Shown: positions 1-8,863, counted from the stretch's first letter. The stretch is DNA of 64,000 nucleotides from Flavimaricola sp. (GCA_029255105.1 JAQWWH010000010.1:124001-188000), one strand, 5' to 3'. Translations and numbers: made by a program. Notes: a model not told the origin generated them from the sequence alone.

Positions 1-210
1 CAGCCATGCCGGATACCAGCGCGGCGGAGTTGCGAGAGGTATTTGCCGGACTGTTGGGAGAAAACGGGTCTGTCGTTGTGCCGATGCAGGGCGGCGCATC
101 CAACGAAAAGGGTATGCACTCTTCCCGACCGTCAAAGGCATGGCATGCGACAGCCTCGTTTGGTCCGAAACCCATTCAGGCGGCTAAAGGACGGACAGGC
201 TGGCGGGGCT

Positions 211-525
211 CTATCTTCGCCTGAAGGCACGGGCCCTCAGGCGCAGTCGGACGATCGTCGACGAAACCGGCTGTTGAAGAAACGGAACATCGACGGCCAG
301 CAGCAAAAGCCCGATGGGAAGCATCCAGATCGACAGGACTGGTAGGATCGACAGTATCCCGCCCAGGATCAGCAGGACGGCGGCGGGTATCCGCAGCAAC
401 CGCCACCTTCGTTGCCGGAGCACGTTCAATGGCCGCTCTGCCCAAGGCATGGCCTTGGCAAGGGCCCGGAACTGCCGGTCAAGGCGCCTTTGCCGGATGT
501 CTTGTGAGGATGGGCGCAAGGTCAT
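211..525 (-). CDS. Small two-helix membrane protein (PGPGW-like family)
   Basis: A 104-residue protein. The first 40 residues are basic (many Arg), followed by two close hydrophobic helices at about residues 46-62 and 64-82 that would form a membrane hairpin, then an Arg-rich tail. The pattern of a short Trp/Met/Leu-Pro-rich hairpin followed by 'VPFLQQP' is typical of a small Rhodobacteraceae membrane family, often mislabelled in databases as a tryptophan synthase subunit. No catalytic motif is visible and the role is unknown. It is encoded on the same strand as the FAD oxidoreductase, 66 bases downstream of that gene's stop. Confidence 0.6.
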   Translation of the reverse strand: MTLRPSSQDIRQRRLDRQFRALAKAMPWAERPLNVLRQRRWRLLRIPAAVLLILGGILSILPVLSIWMLPIGLLLLAVDVPFLQQPVSSTIVRLRLRARAFRRR

Positions 526-591
526 GAAGGTCAGATGGGCGAACAGAGGTCATAGGTCAATGGCGGTCGGGCGAACCCGGCAAGGACGACT

Positions 592-1674
592 TTAGCTTTT
601 CCCAAACCGTGCGGGCGACAAAGCGGCCCGGGTCTGCGCGTCCAGCGGTCCGGTGACCCCTGATACCAGATCGGCCAGATGCTGGCTTGCCGCAGGAGAG
701 GTCTGGAACCCATAGCCACCCTGACCTGCGCACCACAGGAATGTGGGCTCTGCCGGGTCGGGTCCAAGGACCAACTGTCGATCCGGGGCAAAGGTCCGCA
801 AACCCGCCCAAGAGGTGAGGAGCCGGGTCACCGGCTCTGTCACATGGGCCTCATAGCGGGCGATCCCTTCGGCAAGGACCATGTCATCGGCCCAGGCGTC
901 ATGCGGCTCTGTCAGATGTTCCTCGGCGGGGCTGACGATCAGGGCGCCTGCGTCGGGCTTGGCGTACCAATCCTCGCCCGGACCGAACAGCATGGGCCAT
1001 GCCGAGATATCGTGCCCACCGGGGGCGGGGATACGGGCCATCGACCGGCGCAACGGGGTGAACCCAAGAGGCGCTACCCCCGCCATCGTGGCGATGACGT
1101 CCACCCAAGCCCCGGCCGCATTGACGATATGGCGCGCCTCGAAAACCTGCGCTGTCGTGGTGACCTGCCAGCCTGTCGCGGTGCGGGTGATCGCGGTCAC
1201 TTCTGCCTTGGTCTGAACCGTCCCGCGGTTTTTTCGCACCTCGGCGGCAAAGTTCTGGATCAGCCGGTCGGTATCAATGTCCCACGTGGCCTCGTGATAG
1301 CCGATCCGGTCGATGACATCAGTCTGCAGGATCGGCACGCGGGCCACGGCATCGGCAAGCGGCATCTCCTCCATCTCCATCGACAGGAGGTCGGCGGCAA
1401 AGGCATCGGCCGTTTCGGCGCTGCCCAAAAGCATCAGCCCCCGCGGGCTCAGGACACCGCCATTGGCCGTGGCGTGATACGCGTGGCTGGCCCGGTTGAG
1501 GGCGATGACCGACGGCTTTCCGTAGGTCTCTTCAAACAGTGCGGCTGACCGGCCTGATGCGTGGTAGCCAAGCCCGGTCTCACGTTCGAGAACGGTCACC
1601 ACGCCCAGGTGGGACAGGCGGGCCGCGGCCGAGACGCCGGCGATGCCGCCCCCAATGACCAGAAAGTCGATCAC
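592..1674 (-). CDS. FAD-dependent amino acid oxidoreductase (DadA/GlyOX family)
   Basis: A 360-residue flavoprotein. The N-terminus carries the dinucleotide-binding fold with GxGxxG at residues 8-13, followed about 20 residues later by the acidic end of beta-2 ('VLERE'). The C-terminal part has the family's second FAD-contact stretch ('WAGLRTFAPDRQLVLG' and 'GQGGYGFQTSPA'). The family oxidises secondary or D-amino acids such as glycine, sarcosine or D-amino acids to imines; the substrate cannot be told from sequence. Its start overlaps the stop of the upstream aldo/keto reductase by 4 bases (ATGA), so the two are probably translated together and may act on related carbonyl/amine metabolites. 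The start gives the normal N-terminus for the fold. Confidence 0.85.
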   Translation of the reverse strand: MIDFLVIGGGIAGVSAAARLSHLGVVTVLERETGLGYHASGRSAALFEETYGKPSVIALNRASHAYHATANGGVLSPRGLMLLGSAETADAFAADLLSMEMEEMPLADAVARVPILQTDVIDRIGYHEATWDIDTDRLIQNFAAEVRKNRGTVQTKAEVTAITRTATGWQVTTTAQVFEARHIVNAAGAWVDVIATMAGVAPLGFTPLRRSMARIPAPGGHDISAWPMLFGPGEDWYAKPDAGALIVSPAEEHLTEPHDAWADDMVLAEGIARYEAHVTEPVTRLLTSWAGLRTFAPDRQLVLGPDPAEPTFLWCAGQGGYGFQTSPAASQHLADLVSGVTGPLDAQTRAALSPARFGKS

Positions 1675-2603
1675 GCCTCCTCCAGACGGTCCGTCGCCGG
1701 GGCCGGAGTGGGGTAAAGCGCTGTCAGACGGGCGTATAGTTCAGGCTCCAGCGTCGTGCCGATTGCGGCAAGCGATGGGGCCAGTTGCGCGACCGACCGG
1801 GCAGAGATAATCGGGCTGACATGAGCCGGATGGGCGGCCACCCAGGCAACGGCCAGTGTCGCGGGATGCATGTCCAACTCGGCGGCGATGCGCGCCAGAC
1901 CGGCGGCAGCCTCGAACATCTCGGGCGGGGCATAGCGGGCGGCATAGCGGTCGTCTTCTTTCAGGCGACCGGAGCCGCCCGCGGCATATTTGCCCGACAG
2001 CAAACCACCCCCAAGTGGAGAATAGGGGGCGACAAGGATGTCCTGATCCATGGCCATTGGCAAAAGCTCGACCTCGGCCTGACGTTTCACGAGGTTGTAC
2101 ATCGGCTGCAGCGCGTCGATCCGGGTGCCTAGCTTGGCACAGACGGCCTGCGCCTTCATCACCTGCCATGCGGCGTAATTCGACACGCCGATATGGCGGA
2201 TCTGACCATCGGCCTGCATCTGCGCCATCGTCTCAAAGGTTTCCTCCAGCGGGGTGTCCTCGTCCCAGCGATGCAGATACAGCAGATCGACGCTGTCCAT
2301 GTTCAGTTGCCGGCGGCAACGGTCGAACTGTGACGCAATGTTGGCGGCGCCAGCCCCGCCCGCATAGGCGACCTTTGTCGCGATATAGAGGTCGGCCCGA
2401 TCCGTTGCCGCGAATTGTCCGAGCAGGGTTTCCGCGGCGCCATCGGTATAGGCGACAGCGGTATCGAAATGGGTGATGCCTGCCGCGCGGCAGGCCTCAA
2501 ACAGGGCTTCGGACTCGGCCTCAGAGGCGCTGCCGCCCCATTGCATGGTGCCGAATGCGAAGCGGGAAGCGGGGGTGCCATTGGCAAGGGTAAGATGTGT
2601 CAT
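1671..2603 (-). CDS. Aldo/keto reductase
   Basis: A 310-residue NADPH-dependent aldo/keto reductase with a TIM-barrel fold. The catalytic tetrad is visible as Asp47, Tyr52, Lys77 and His111. The 'GVSNY' loop and the C-terminal 'ISARSVAQL' stretch match the cofactor-binding part of the family. Length is normal. It is the first gene of a two-gene unit with the FAD oxidoreductase (ATGA overlap) and is divergent from the bactofilin gene across about 136 bases. The substrate is unknown; closest in style to the YakC/Tas branch acting on small aldehydes or sugars. Confidence 0.85.
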   Translation of the reverse strand: MTHLTLANGTPASRFAFGTMQWGGSASEAESEALFEACRAAGITHFDTAVAYTDGAAETLLGQFAATDRADLYIATKVAYAGGAGAANIASQFDRCRRQLNMDSVDLLYLHRWDEDTPLEETFETMAQMQADGQIRHIGVSNYAAWQVMKAQAVCAKLGTRIDALQPMYNLVKRQAEVELLPMAMDQDILVAPYSPLGGGLLSGKYAAGGSGRLKEDDRYAARYAPPEMFEAAAGLARIAAELDMHPATLAVAWVAAHPAHVSPIISARSVAQLAPSLAAIGTTLEPELYARLTALYPTPAPATDRLEEA

Positions 2604-2739
2604 GGCATAGTCGTGCCACGATCACCGGCCAAGGAAAAGAGCCTTCGGCAGCAGTCTGCCGGGTGGGATCGAAAACGGGTCGCAGCCGGGTCATGGCTGT
2701 GCCATGGTGTGCGAAACACGCAAGGGGAGGACGCCCATC

Positions 2740-3066
2740 ATGCCAAAATCGACGATCAGCGAAGAGCTTACCGTAACAGGCAACATCACCGGGACCGGAA
2801 CACTCGAAATCCAGGGGACCGTCTTGGGCGACGTCCGCTCACAGTCCATCGATATTCTGAGCGGGGGCCGTGTCGAAGGCAACGTCACCGCCGAAGTGGC
2901 CCATGTCCGAGGTCACCTCAAGGGGTCGCTGGCTGCGGATGCGGTTGACCTCTACGCCAAGGCGAACGTCGATGCCGATGTCACAGCAGGCGTCATGAGC
3001 TCTGAAAAAGGGGCGAGGGTTGTGGGTAAGGTCGATATCGGTGGCAAAGTTCCGTCGTCGACCTGA
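2740..3066 (+). CDS. Bactofilin (polymer-forming cytoskeletal protein)
   Basis: A 108-residue protein made almost wholly of the bactofilin beta-helix repeat: a Gly/Val/Asp-rich pattern of short strands ('GTLEIQGTVLGDV', 'GGRVEGNVTAEVAHVRGHL', 'ADAVDLYAKANVDADV') spaced about 17-18 residues apart. Bactofilins polymerise without nucleotides and act as membrane-associated scaffolds for cell-wall enzymes and cell shape. The ATG at 2740 is chosen over an in-frame ATG at 2704 because GGGGAGG lies at the right distance before it and the family start is Met-Pro-Lys-like. The gene stands alone and is followed by a perfect palindrome (3085-3110) shared with the convergent BMP gene. Confidence 0.85.
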   Translation: MPKSTISEELTVTGNITGTGTLEIQGTVLGDVRSQSIDILSGGRVEGNVTAEVAHVRGHLKGSLAADAVDLYAKANVDADVTAGVMSSEKGARVVGKVDIGGKVPSST

Positions 3067-3084
3067 GGTTGAAATGTTTGGAAA

Positions 3085-3110
3085 GTAAGGTGGGTCAAGA
3101 CCCACCTTAC
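3085..3110. repeat. Perfect 26-bp palindrome, intergenic copy of the GTAAGGTGGGTC element; likely two-way terminator
   Basis: GTAAGGTGGGTC, then AA, then its exact reverse complement GACCCACCTTAC. It lies between the convergent stops of the bactofilin gene and the BMP gene and is T-rich on the downstream side on both strands, so it can serve as a bidirectional terminator. The same 12-base arm occurs at both ends of a composite copy inside xdhA at 12156-12214. Confidence 0.85.
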
Positions 3111-3124
3111 TTGTTTGCGTCAGA

Positions 3125-4216
3125 TCAGGACGGGATGTCGCCGAGCATTCCTTCGAGATAGAAGTCCATCTGGACCAGCTGCAGGTCGGTCGCGACCTCG
3201 CCTTCGGCCAGGAAGACACTTCCATCCTGCTTGTTGATCGGCCCGGTGAAGGGGTGATATTCGCCTGCCGTGATGGCTGCGATCATCGCTTCGGCCTCTG
3301 CCTTTACATCGGCAGGAACGGCTTCGGTGATCTCACCGATGACAACTTCGCCTTCGGGCATGCCGCCCCAGGTGTTCCCGCTTTCCCAGGTGCCGTCGAT
3401 AACGGCTTGGACGCGCTTGACGTAGTAGGGACCCCAGTTGTCGATGATCGACGCGATCCGGGGGGTGGGGGCAAAGGCGGCCATGTCGGACGCTTGACCA
3501 AAGGTGAACACATTGCCCGCTTCTGCGGCAGCGGCCTGCGGCGCGGTCGAATCGGTGTGCTGCATGATCACGTCAACACCCTGGTCGATCATCGCCTTTG
3601 CCGCGTCTGCCTCTTTGGCCGGATCGAACCAGGTGTAGGCCCAGATCACCACCATCTCGACATCTGGGTTTGCCTTGCGGGCATGCAGGAAGGCTGAGTT
3701 GATGCCCTGGATCACTTCGGGGATCGGGAACGAAGCGATGTAGCCGATCTTGTTCGTCTTGGTCATCCGGCCAGCGATATGACCGATGACGGCCCGGCCT
3801 TCGTAGAAGCGGGCATCATAGGTCGCCACATTGGGCGTGTCGCGGCGGTAGCCGGTTGCATGCTCGAACTTCACATCGGGGAACTTGGCAGCGACGGTAT
3901 TCGTCACGTCCATGTAGCCGAACGAAGTGGTAAAGATCAGGTCGGCGCCCGACAGCACCATCTGCGTGATGGCGCGTTCGGCATCGGCCGACTCGGGCAC
4001 GTTTTCCTGGTAGATCGTCTCGACGGCATCGCCGAAAGTCTCTTCTACCAAGAGGCGACCCTGGTCATGCTGGTAGGTCCAGCCGCCATCGCCCACCGGG
4101 CCGATGTAGATGAAGCCGACCTTTACAGGTCCGTGCCCAGCAGCGCGGACAGGCATCCCCATGGCGGCGGCCACGGCAGCCGAAGCTCCGGTGGCAAGCA
4201 GTGTTCTTCTTTTCAC
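3125..4216 (-). CDS. BMP-family ABC transporter substrate-binding protein (probable purine/nucleoside binder)
   Basis: A 363-residue periplasmic binding protein of the BMP/PnrA (Med) family. It starts at a GTG at 4216 with GGGAG upstream; in-frame extension to 4549 would run through the neighbouring gene. Residues 1-27 form a signal peptide with KRR then an Ala-rich core, ending near 'VRAAG'; the double-Arg pattern could be Tat-like. The mature start 'KVGFIYIGPVGDGGWTYQHD' is the family hallmark. BMP proteins bind nucleosides or purine bases. It is the last gene of the minus-strand unit behind two YufP/YufQ-type permeases, a double ABC ATPase and xdhABC, so the ligand is probably a xanthine/hypoxanthine-type purine or its nucleoside (inference). 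Confidence 0.88.
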   Translation of the reverse strand: MKRRTLLATGASAAVAAAMGMPVRAAGHGPVKVGFIYIGPVGDGGWTYQHDQGRLLVEETFGDAVETIYQENVPESADAERAITQMVLSGADLIFTTSFGYMDVTNTVAAKFPDVKFEHATGYRRDTPNVATYDARFYEGRAVIGHIAGRMTKTNKIGYIASFPIPEVIQGINSAFLHARKANPDVEMVVIWAYTWFDPAKEADAAKAMIDQGVDVIMQHTDSTAPQAAAAEAGNVFTFGQASDMAAFAPTPRIASIIDNWGPYYVKRVQAVIDGTWESGNTWGGMPEGEVVIGEITEAVPADVKAEAEAMIAAITAGEYHPFTGPINKQDGSVFLAEGEVATDLQLVQMDFYLEGMLGDIPS

Positions 4217-4266
4217 GTCTTTAGTCTCCCTGATGTGGCCGATGATATCGGCCTGAATGCGTGCCT

Positions 4267-5199
4267 CTATCGAGAGGCATGGAATGATTGGCCAAGCGAA
4301 CCCGGGGCGCTTGATCCCCGCCCCTTGCGCGCCGACAGTGCAACGAGTGCGACGATGGTGACAATATAGGGGGACATGGACAAGACCTCGACAGGGATTT
4401 GAACCCGTGCCGCCTGCAAGTTCAGCTGTAAAACCGTGATCCCGCCAAAGAGATAGGCCCCGACAAGAAGACGACCGGGCCGCCAGGAGGCAAAGACAAC
4501 GATGGCCAGCGCGATCCAGCCCGCCCCGGCGGTCACGCCTTCGGTCCATTGGGGCACCCGGACGAGGCTGAGGTAGGCCCCGCCAAGCCCGGCACAGGCC
4601 CCCCCAAAGGCGATCGCCATCAGGCGAATGCGGATAACCTTGTAGCCAAGGGCATGGGCCGCTTCGTGGTTCTCGCCAACGGCGCGCAGGACAAGACCAG
4701 CCCGGGCGCGACGCAAAAATAGCCAGACGGCCGCCACCAGGGCAAGGCCCAGGTAGACCACCGGATCATGCTGGAACAGAATCGGGCCCAGAACGGGAAT
4801 GTCACTCAGGACCGGTATGTCGATCTTGGGTACAGACGGGGCCCTGACCCCGACGTAGCCTTGTCCCAGAAGCGAGGCGAGGCCAATGCCGAACAGGGTT
4901 AAGGCCAGACCGGTGGCGACCTGGTTTGACAGAAGGTATTGGGTCAAAACGCCAAACAACAGAGCCAAGACGGCCCCGCCGGCAGCGGCCCCGACAAAGC
5001 CCAAGGTGGCTGACCCGGTGTTGACGGCAACGATAAAACCGCAGATCGCACCGGTGATCATCATCCCCTCGACGCCCAGGTTCAGGACACCTGCACGCTC
5101 CACGACCAGCTCCCCGATGGCGGCAAGCATAATCGGGGTCGCCGCCACCATGAGGGCAGCCAGGAGCAGGGTCGGAGAGATCGCGGACAGATCCATCAT
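4267..5199 (-). CDS. ABC transporter permease, BMP/nucleoside type (YufQ-like)
   Basis: A 310-residue inner-membrane protein with about eight to ten hydrophobic helices. 'TPIMLAAIGELVVERAGVLNLGVEGMM' near the N-terminus and 'GLVLRAVGENHEAAHALG' in the loop that contacts the ATPase are characteristic of the BPD_transp_2 (branched-chain/ribose/BMP) permease family. It overlaps the stop of the upstream permease by 4 bases (ATGATG at the junction, so Met 5199 or 5196 could be used). It ends 51 bases before the binding-protein gene. Confidence 0.88.
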   Translation of the reverse strand: MMDLSAISPTLLLAALMVAATPIMLAAIGELVVERAGVLNLGVEGMMITGAICGFIVAVNTGSATLGFVGAAAGGAVLALLFGVLTQYLLSNQVATGLALTLFGIGLASLLGQGYVGVRAPSVPKIDIPVLSDIPVLGPILFQHDPVVYLGLALVAAVWLFLRRARAGLVLRAVGENHEAAHALGYKVIRIRLMAIAFGGACAGLGGAYLSLVRVPQWTEGVTAGAGWIALAIVVFASWRPGRLLVGAYLFGGITVLQLNLQAARVQIPVEVLSMSPYIVTIVALVALSARKGRGSSAPGSLGQSFHASR

Positions 5200-6284
5200 G
5201 CAGCCTCTCGCCGGGCAAACCGGATGCGGTAGTTGGTCAGAACATCGACAGCCAGGAGGAAGAACAAAAGCATACCCTGGAACAACTGGATGGCAGCCGT
5301 CGGCAGGCCAAGCGTCAGCTGCGCCAACTCGCCCCCGATATAGGTCAGCGCCATGAGCAGACCCGCCAGGAGAATGCCCGCAGGATGCAGACGGCCAAGA
5401 AAGGCCACGATGATGGCGGTAAAGCCATAGCCCACGTTGAAATCGATCGAGATGCGGCCCGCCGGTCCGGCCACCTCAAACATCCCGGCGAGGCCGGCAA
5501 GCGCGCCGGCCACTCCCAAACAGATCAGGATCAGACGGGCAGGATTCACGCCAGAAAAAGCAGCGGCACGGGGGCTTTGACCGGCAAGACGGATCTGGAA
5601 GCCAAGGATATGGCGGCTGAGGAGAATGTAGCCGAAGATCACGGCAACAAGGGCTGCCACGACACCCCAATGCATCCCGGTGCCGGGCAGCAGTTCTAGG
5701 TTGGCAGCAGCAGGATACTGGGACAGGTTGCGAGATCCGGGAAATCCCATGCCTTCGGGATTCCGCAATGGTCCCAGCGCCATATAGGCAAGGATGTTCT
5801 CGGCGACATAGACAAGCATCAAGGACACCAGAATCTCGTTGGTGCCAAAACGGACCCGCAGAATTGCAGGGATCATCGCCCAAAGGAGGCCCCCAAGGGC
5901 GCCTGCCACGATCATGGCGGGAAAGATCAGAACACTCTCGGACGGATAGGCCGCAAGGGCAACAGCGGCCGCACAAATCGCGCCCATGATGTACTGGCCC
6001 TCGGCCCCGATGTTCCAGATGCCGGCCCTGAAGCCAAGCGACAGCCCGACAGCGATCAGGATCAGGGGGCCCGCCTTCACAAGTAGCTGTGGGCGCGAAT
6101 AGCTTGAGAATTCGCCGAACAAGGGGTCCCAAAAGATCGTGCGGATCGCCTCGAAGGGATCCTTGCCCAGGATTGCGAACAGTATTCCCCCCGCAATCAT
6201 CGTGGCCAGAACCGCCAGAAGGGGCGTGGCCCAGGTCCAGACCTGACTGGGCTGCGGTCGCTTTTCGAGCCGGATTACTTGCAT
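5196..6284 (-). CDS. ABC transporter permease, BMP/nucleoside type (YufP-like)
   Basis: A 362-residue membrane protein and partner of the downstream permease. Many hydrophobic helices are present, with the family motif 'GFRAGIWNIGAEGQYIMGAI' at about residues 90-110 and the coupling loop 'QIRLAGQSPRAAAFSGV'. I start it at the ATG at 6284, preceded by AAGGTGGG; an in-frame TTG at 6308 is possible but weaker. The gene is separated from the ATPase gene by a 117-base gap that contains a palindromic repeat (6322-6397). Confidence 0.85.
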   Translation of the reverse strand: MQVIRLEKRPQPSQVWTWATPLLAVLATMIAGGILFAILGKDPFEAIRTIFWDPLFGEFSSYSRPQLLVKAGPLILIAVGLSLGFRAGIWNIGAEGQYIMGAICAAAVALAAYPSESVLIFPAMIVAGALGGLLWAMIPAILRVRFGTNEILVSLMLVYVAENILAYMALGPLRNPEGMGFPGSRNLSQYPAAANLELLPGTGMHWGVVAALVAVIFGYILLSRHILGFQIRLAGQSPRAAAFSGVNPARLILICLGVAGALAGLAGMFEVAGPAGRISIDFNVGYGFTAIIVAFLGRLHPAGILLAGLLMALTYIGGELAQLTLGLPTAAIQLFQGMLLFFLLAVDVLTNYRIRFARREAA

Positions 6285-6321
6285 CGCCCTGCCCACCTTG
6301 TACTGCAAACAGTGACATTTT

Positions 6322-6397
6322 GAGTATTTGGAACGAAGCGAAGGGGTATATCGACCGATTCCACCTTCGCTTTGTCAAAAATACTCCCGCCGGAGGC
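6322..6397. repeat. Composite inverted repeat (GAAGCGAAGG ... CCTTCGCTTTG plus AAATACTCCCGCCGGAGGCG)
   Basis: GAGTATTTGGAACGAAGCG at 6322-6340 is an imperfect reverse complement of CTTCGCTTTGTCAAAAATA at 6365-6383, with a short centre between the arms, followed by CTCCCGCCGGAGGCG, which forms its own CTCC/GGAG hairpin. It lies between the ABC ATPase and permease genes of one operon. A second copy of the right half lies inside nrdJ at 24314-24345. Dispersed Rhodobacteraceae elements of this type are familiar to me but I cannot name a registered family. Confidence 0.7.
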
Positions 6398-6401
6398 GTC
6401 C

Positions 6402-7925
6402 TTACCCTGCCACATGTGCCACCTCCATATCATGGGCTCCGCCCAGCATCAGGCCGATCTCTTCGACACTCAGCCCCTGCGCGGGCCGTGGCGGTGAAAG
6501 CCTGCCACCGTTCAGGGCCGCAAACCGATCCGAGATTTCCATAAGCTCGTCCAGATCCTGGCTGATCACGATCACCGCAGCACCGTTGGCAGCCAGATCG
6601 AGCAAGGCTTGCCGGATCGCCGCTGCTGCAGAGGCGTCGACACCCCAGGTGGGTTGGTTGACGACAAGAACCTCTGGCCGCTGCAGGATCTCGCGCCCTA
6701 TGACGAATTTCTGCAGGTTGCCACCCGACAAGGACCGCGCAGCATTGCCGGGTCCCGGTGTGCGGACGTCGAAACTCTTGATGACCCTTTCGGCAAAGAC
6801 GCGGGCCTTGCCCCAGCGCAGAAAACCGTTCTGCGACAGCTCTTCCCGGATTGTGCCGGTCAGGATGGCGTTTTCGGTCAGGCTCATGTCGGGGGCGGCG
6901 GCATGGCCCATGCGTTCTTCGGGCGCGGTCAACAGACCCAACCGCCGCCGGGCATTCGGGGCAGCCCGCCCGATGGCGGCCCCTTTGAACTGCACCATCG
7001 AAGGTTCGGTCTTAATCTCACCCGATAGCGCAAGCAGCAATTCATCCTGCCCGTTGCCCGCGACCCCCCCGATGCCAAGCACCTCGCCGGTGCGAACTTC
7101 GATCGAGATGTCCCGCAGGGCGGTTCCGAACTGACGCGGCGGTGGCGCTGACAGCCTGTCAAGCTTTAGCACAACCTCGCCGGTCGGTGCCTGGGGGCGG
7201 GATGGAACATGCAGGATCGACCCGACCATCATTTCTGCCATGTCCCGGGCCGAGGTCTGGCGGGGGTCACAGGTCCCCACGACTTGCCCCAGTCGCAGAA
7301 TGGTGGCGTGTTCGCAAAGGCTGCGGATCTCTTCAAGTTTGTGCGAGATATAGAGGATGGCGGTCCCTTCGGACCGGAGCTTGCGCAGGGTTGCAAAGAG
7401 GATCTCAACCTCCTGCGGTGTCAGGACGGATGTCGGCTCATCCATGATCAGAAGCCTCGGATCCTGCAGGAGACAGCGAATGATCTCAACCCGTTGCCGT
7501 TCTCCGGCGGACAGATCCCCGACGATCCGCGAGGGATCAAGCGGCAGCCCATACTTCGCCGACACTTCTGTGATCCGCCCGGCGAGGGCATTCATCGCCG
7601 GCGGGTCCTCCATCCCCAGGGCGATATTCTCGGCCACATCGAGCGCGTCGAAGAGCGAGAAGTGTTGGAACACCATCGCCACACCCGCTGTGCGGGCGGC
7701 ACGCGGCTCGCCTGGCTGGTACGGTTGCCCGGCAAGGGTCATGGTTCCGGTATCCGGCCGGACCAGTCCGTAGATCGTCTTGACCAGAGTGGACTTGCCG
7801 GCGCCGTTCTCGCCCAGCAGGGCATGAACCTCTCCGGCCCGGATATCGAAAGACACATCCTTGTTGGCCACGACGCCGGGGTAGGCCTTTGTCAGCCCTT
7901 TCAGTTGGAGAAGCGCATCCGTCAT
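6402..7925 (-). CDS. ABC transporter ATPase with two nucleotide-binding domains (YufO-like)
   Basis: A 507-residue protein with two fused ABC domains. The first has Walker A 'GENGAGKST', signature 'LSAGERQRVEI' and Walker B 'LLIMDEPT'. The second, from about residue 255, has a degenerate Walker A ('GGVAGNGQDE') and signature 'LSGGNLQKFVIGREI', as is usual for the sugar/nucleoside branch in which the second site hydrolyses poorly. The start at 7925 overlaps the xdhC stop by ATGA; the open frame continues upstream inside xdhC but without family similarity. It energises the BMP importer encoded downstream. Confidence 0.9.
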   Translation of the reverse strand: MTDALLQLKGLTKAYPGVVANKDVSFDIRAGEVHALLGENGAGKSTLVKTIYGLVRPDTGTMTLAGQPYQPGEPRAARTAGVAMVFQHFSLFDALDVAENIALGMEDPPAMNALAGRITEVSAKYGLPLDPSRIVGDLSAGERQRVEIIRCLLQDPRLLIMDEPTSVLTPQEVEILFATLRKLRSEGTAILYISHKLEEIRSLCEHATILRLGQVVGTCDPRQTSARDMAEMMVGSILHVPSRPQAPTGEVVLKLDRLSAPPPRQFGTALRDISIEVRTGEVLGIGGVAGNGQDELLLALSGEIKTEPSMVQFKGAAIGRAAPNARRRLGLLTAPEERMGHAAAPDMSLTENAILTGTIREELSQNGFLRWGKARVFAERVIKSFDVRTPGPGNAARSLSGGNLQKFVIGREILQRPEVLVVNQPTWGVDASAAAAIRQALLDLAANGAAVIVISQDLDELMEISDRFAALNGGRLSPPRPAQGLSVEEIGLMLGGAHDMEVAHVAG

Positions 7926-8863
7926 CCCGCCTTCTCCCCCAGTTTCATGATCCGGCCGTCCGTCTTCAGTAGCGCGGCGGCCACCCCCACGGCAATGGCC
8001 TGTGGATGCTTGCCCAGGTCCGGGTCCCCGATCGGGCAGGCAATCCGGGCAATCGCCTCTGGTGCATGGCCCAGGTCCCGCAACCGGGACCGAAAGCGGG
8101 CCCATTTCGTGGCCGAGCCGATCAGCCCAACGCTTGCAAACCTGTGGTGCAACAGGGCATGGCACAGCGCCAGGTCATGATCGTGAGAGTAGGTCAGGAT
8201 CAGGTGATCTGCATCGGCCGGGGCATGCGGAACCAGCACCTCTGGCGCACTCGCGACGATGGATGTCAGGTCCGATGGAACCGGATCGGGAAACCGCTCG
8301 GCGGCTGTGTCAATCCAGGTGATGGCCCGGTCCGGAAAGGGGCGCAGAACCTCGACCAGCGCGCGCCCGACATGGCCTGCCCCCCATATCCACAAGGGCT
8401 TGCGCGGCTCTGGCCCGGTCTCGATCAACCAGCCGTCCACCTCAACCGGCAGCGCGCCAGGCCGGATCCCGGCAAGGCTTTGCCCGACGACAGTCGGCAT
8501 CTTGCCGGGGCTGCACAGCCGTGTCAGCGGGCGGGCATAGGGCAGGCTTGCCGGCAGCGACGCGGCATCGAACCTCTCCCAGACGAGGCTCACCGATCCG
8601 CCGCAGCATTGCCCCAGGGCCGGGCCCAGCGGAAAGGTCCGGGCAAACCGGTCCTGACCGGACGCGATCATGCGCCCCGCCTCGGCAACGGCCTCATACT
8701 CAAGCGCGCCTCCGCCGATGGTGCCCGATTGGCCTCCGTCCCAGACCAACATCGAGGTTCCCGCAGCCCTCGGGGCCGACCCAGAAGTCCGGCTGATCAG
8801 CGACCGGACCACTTGCCCTCGTTCGGCAACGGCAGTTTTGAGGGCGGGTAGGTCAAGGCTCAT
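7922..8863 (-). CDS. xdhC: Xanthine dehydrogenase accessory protein XdhC
   Basis: A 313-residue XdhC/CoxI-family protein. It binds the molybdenum cofactor, helps its sulfuration and inserts it into the XdhB subunit. The N-terminal domain has 'SAPRAAGTSMLVW' and 'GTIGGGALEYEAV', the conserved cofactor-binding stretch; the C-terminal half is a Rossmann-like domain with 'WIWGAGHVGRALVEVL' and 'LTYSHDHDLALC'. It overlaps both neighbours (xdhB stop and ABC ATPase start) by 4 bases, so it is tightly coupled within the unit. Length is normal. Confidence 0.93.
   Translation of the reverse strand: MSLDLPALKTAVAERGQVVRSLISRTSGSAPRAAGTSMLVWDGGQSGTIGGGALEYEAVAEAGRMIASGQDRFARTFPLGPALGQCCGGSVSLVWERFDAASLPASLPYARPLTRLCSPGKMPTVVGQSLAGIRPGALPVEVDGWLIETGPEPRKPLWIWGAGHVGRALVEVLRPFPDRAITWIDTAAERFPDPVPSDLTSIVASAPEVLVPHAPADADHLILTYSHDHDLALCHALLHHRFASVGLIGSATKWARFRSRLRDLGHAPEAIARIACPIGDPDLGKHPQAIAVGVAAALLKTDGRIMKLGEKAG

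Noticed and set aside
6-224. Plus-strand open frame at the left edge (72 codons)
   Set aside because: Could be the end of a gene that starts outside the window, but no domain is recognised and its last third overlaps the end of the better supported minus-strand membrane protein gene (from 211). Left unassigned.
4217-4549. N-terminal extension of the BMP binding protein
   Set aside because: The open frame reaches 4549 but overlaps the permease gene and would bury the signal peptide; GTG 4216 with GGGAG upstream is preferred.
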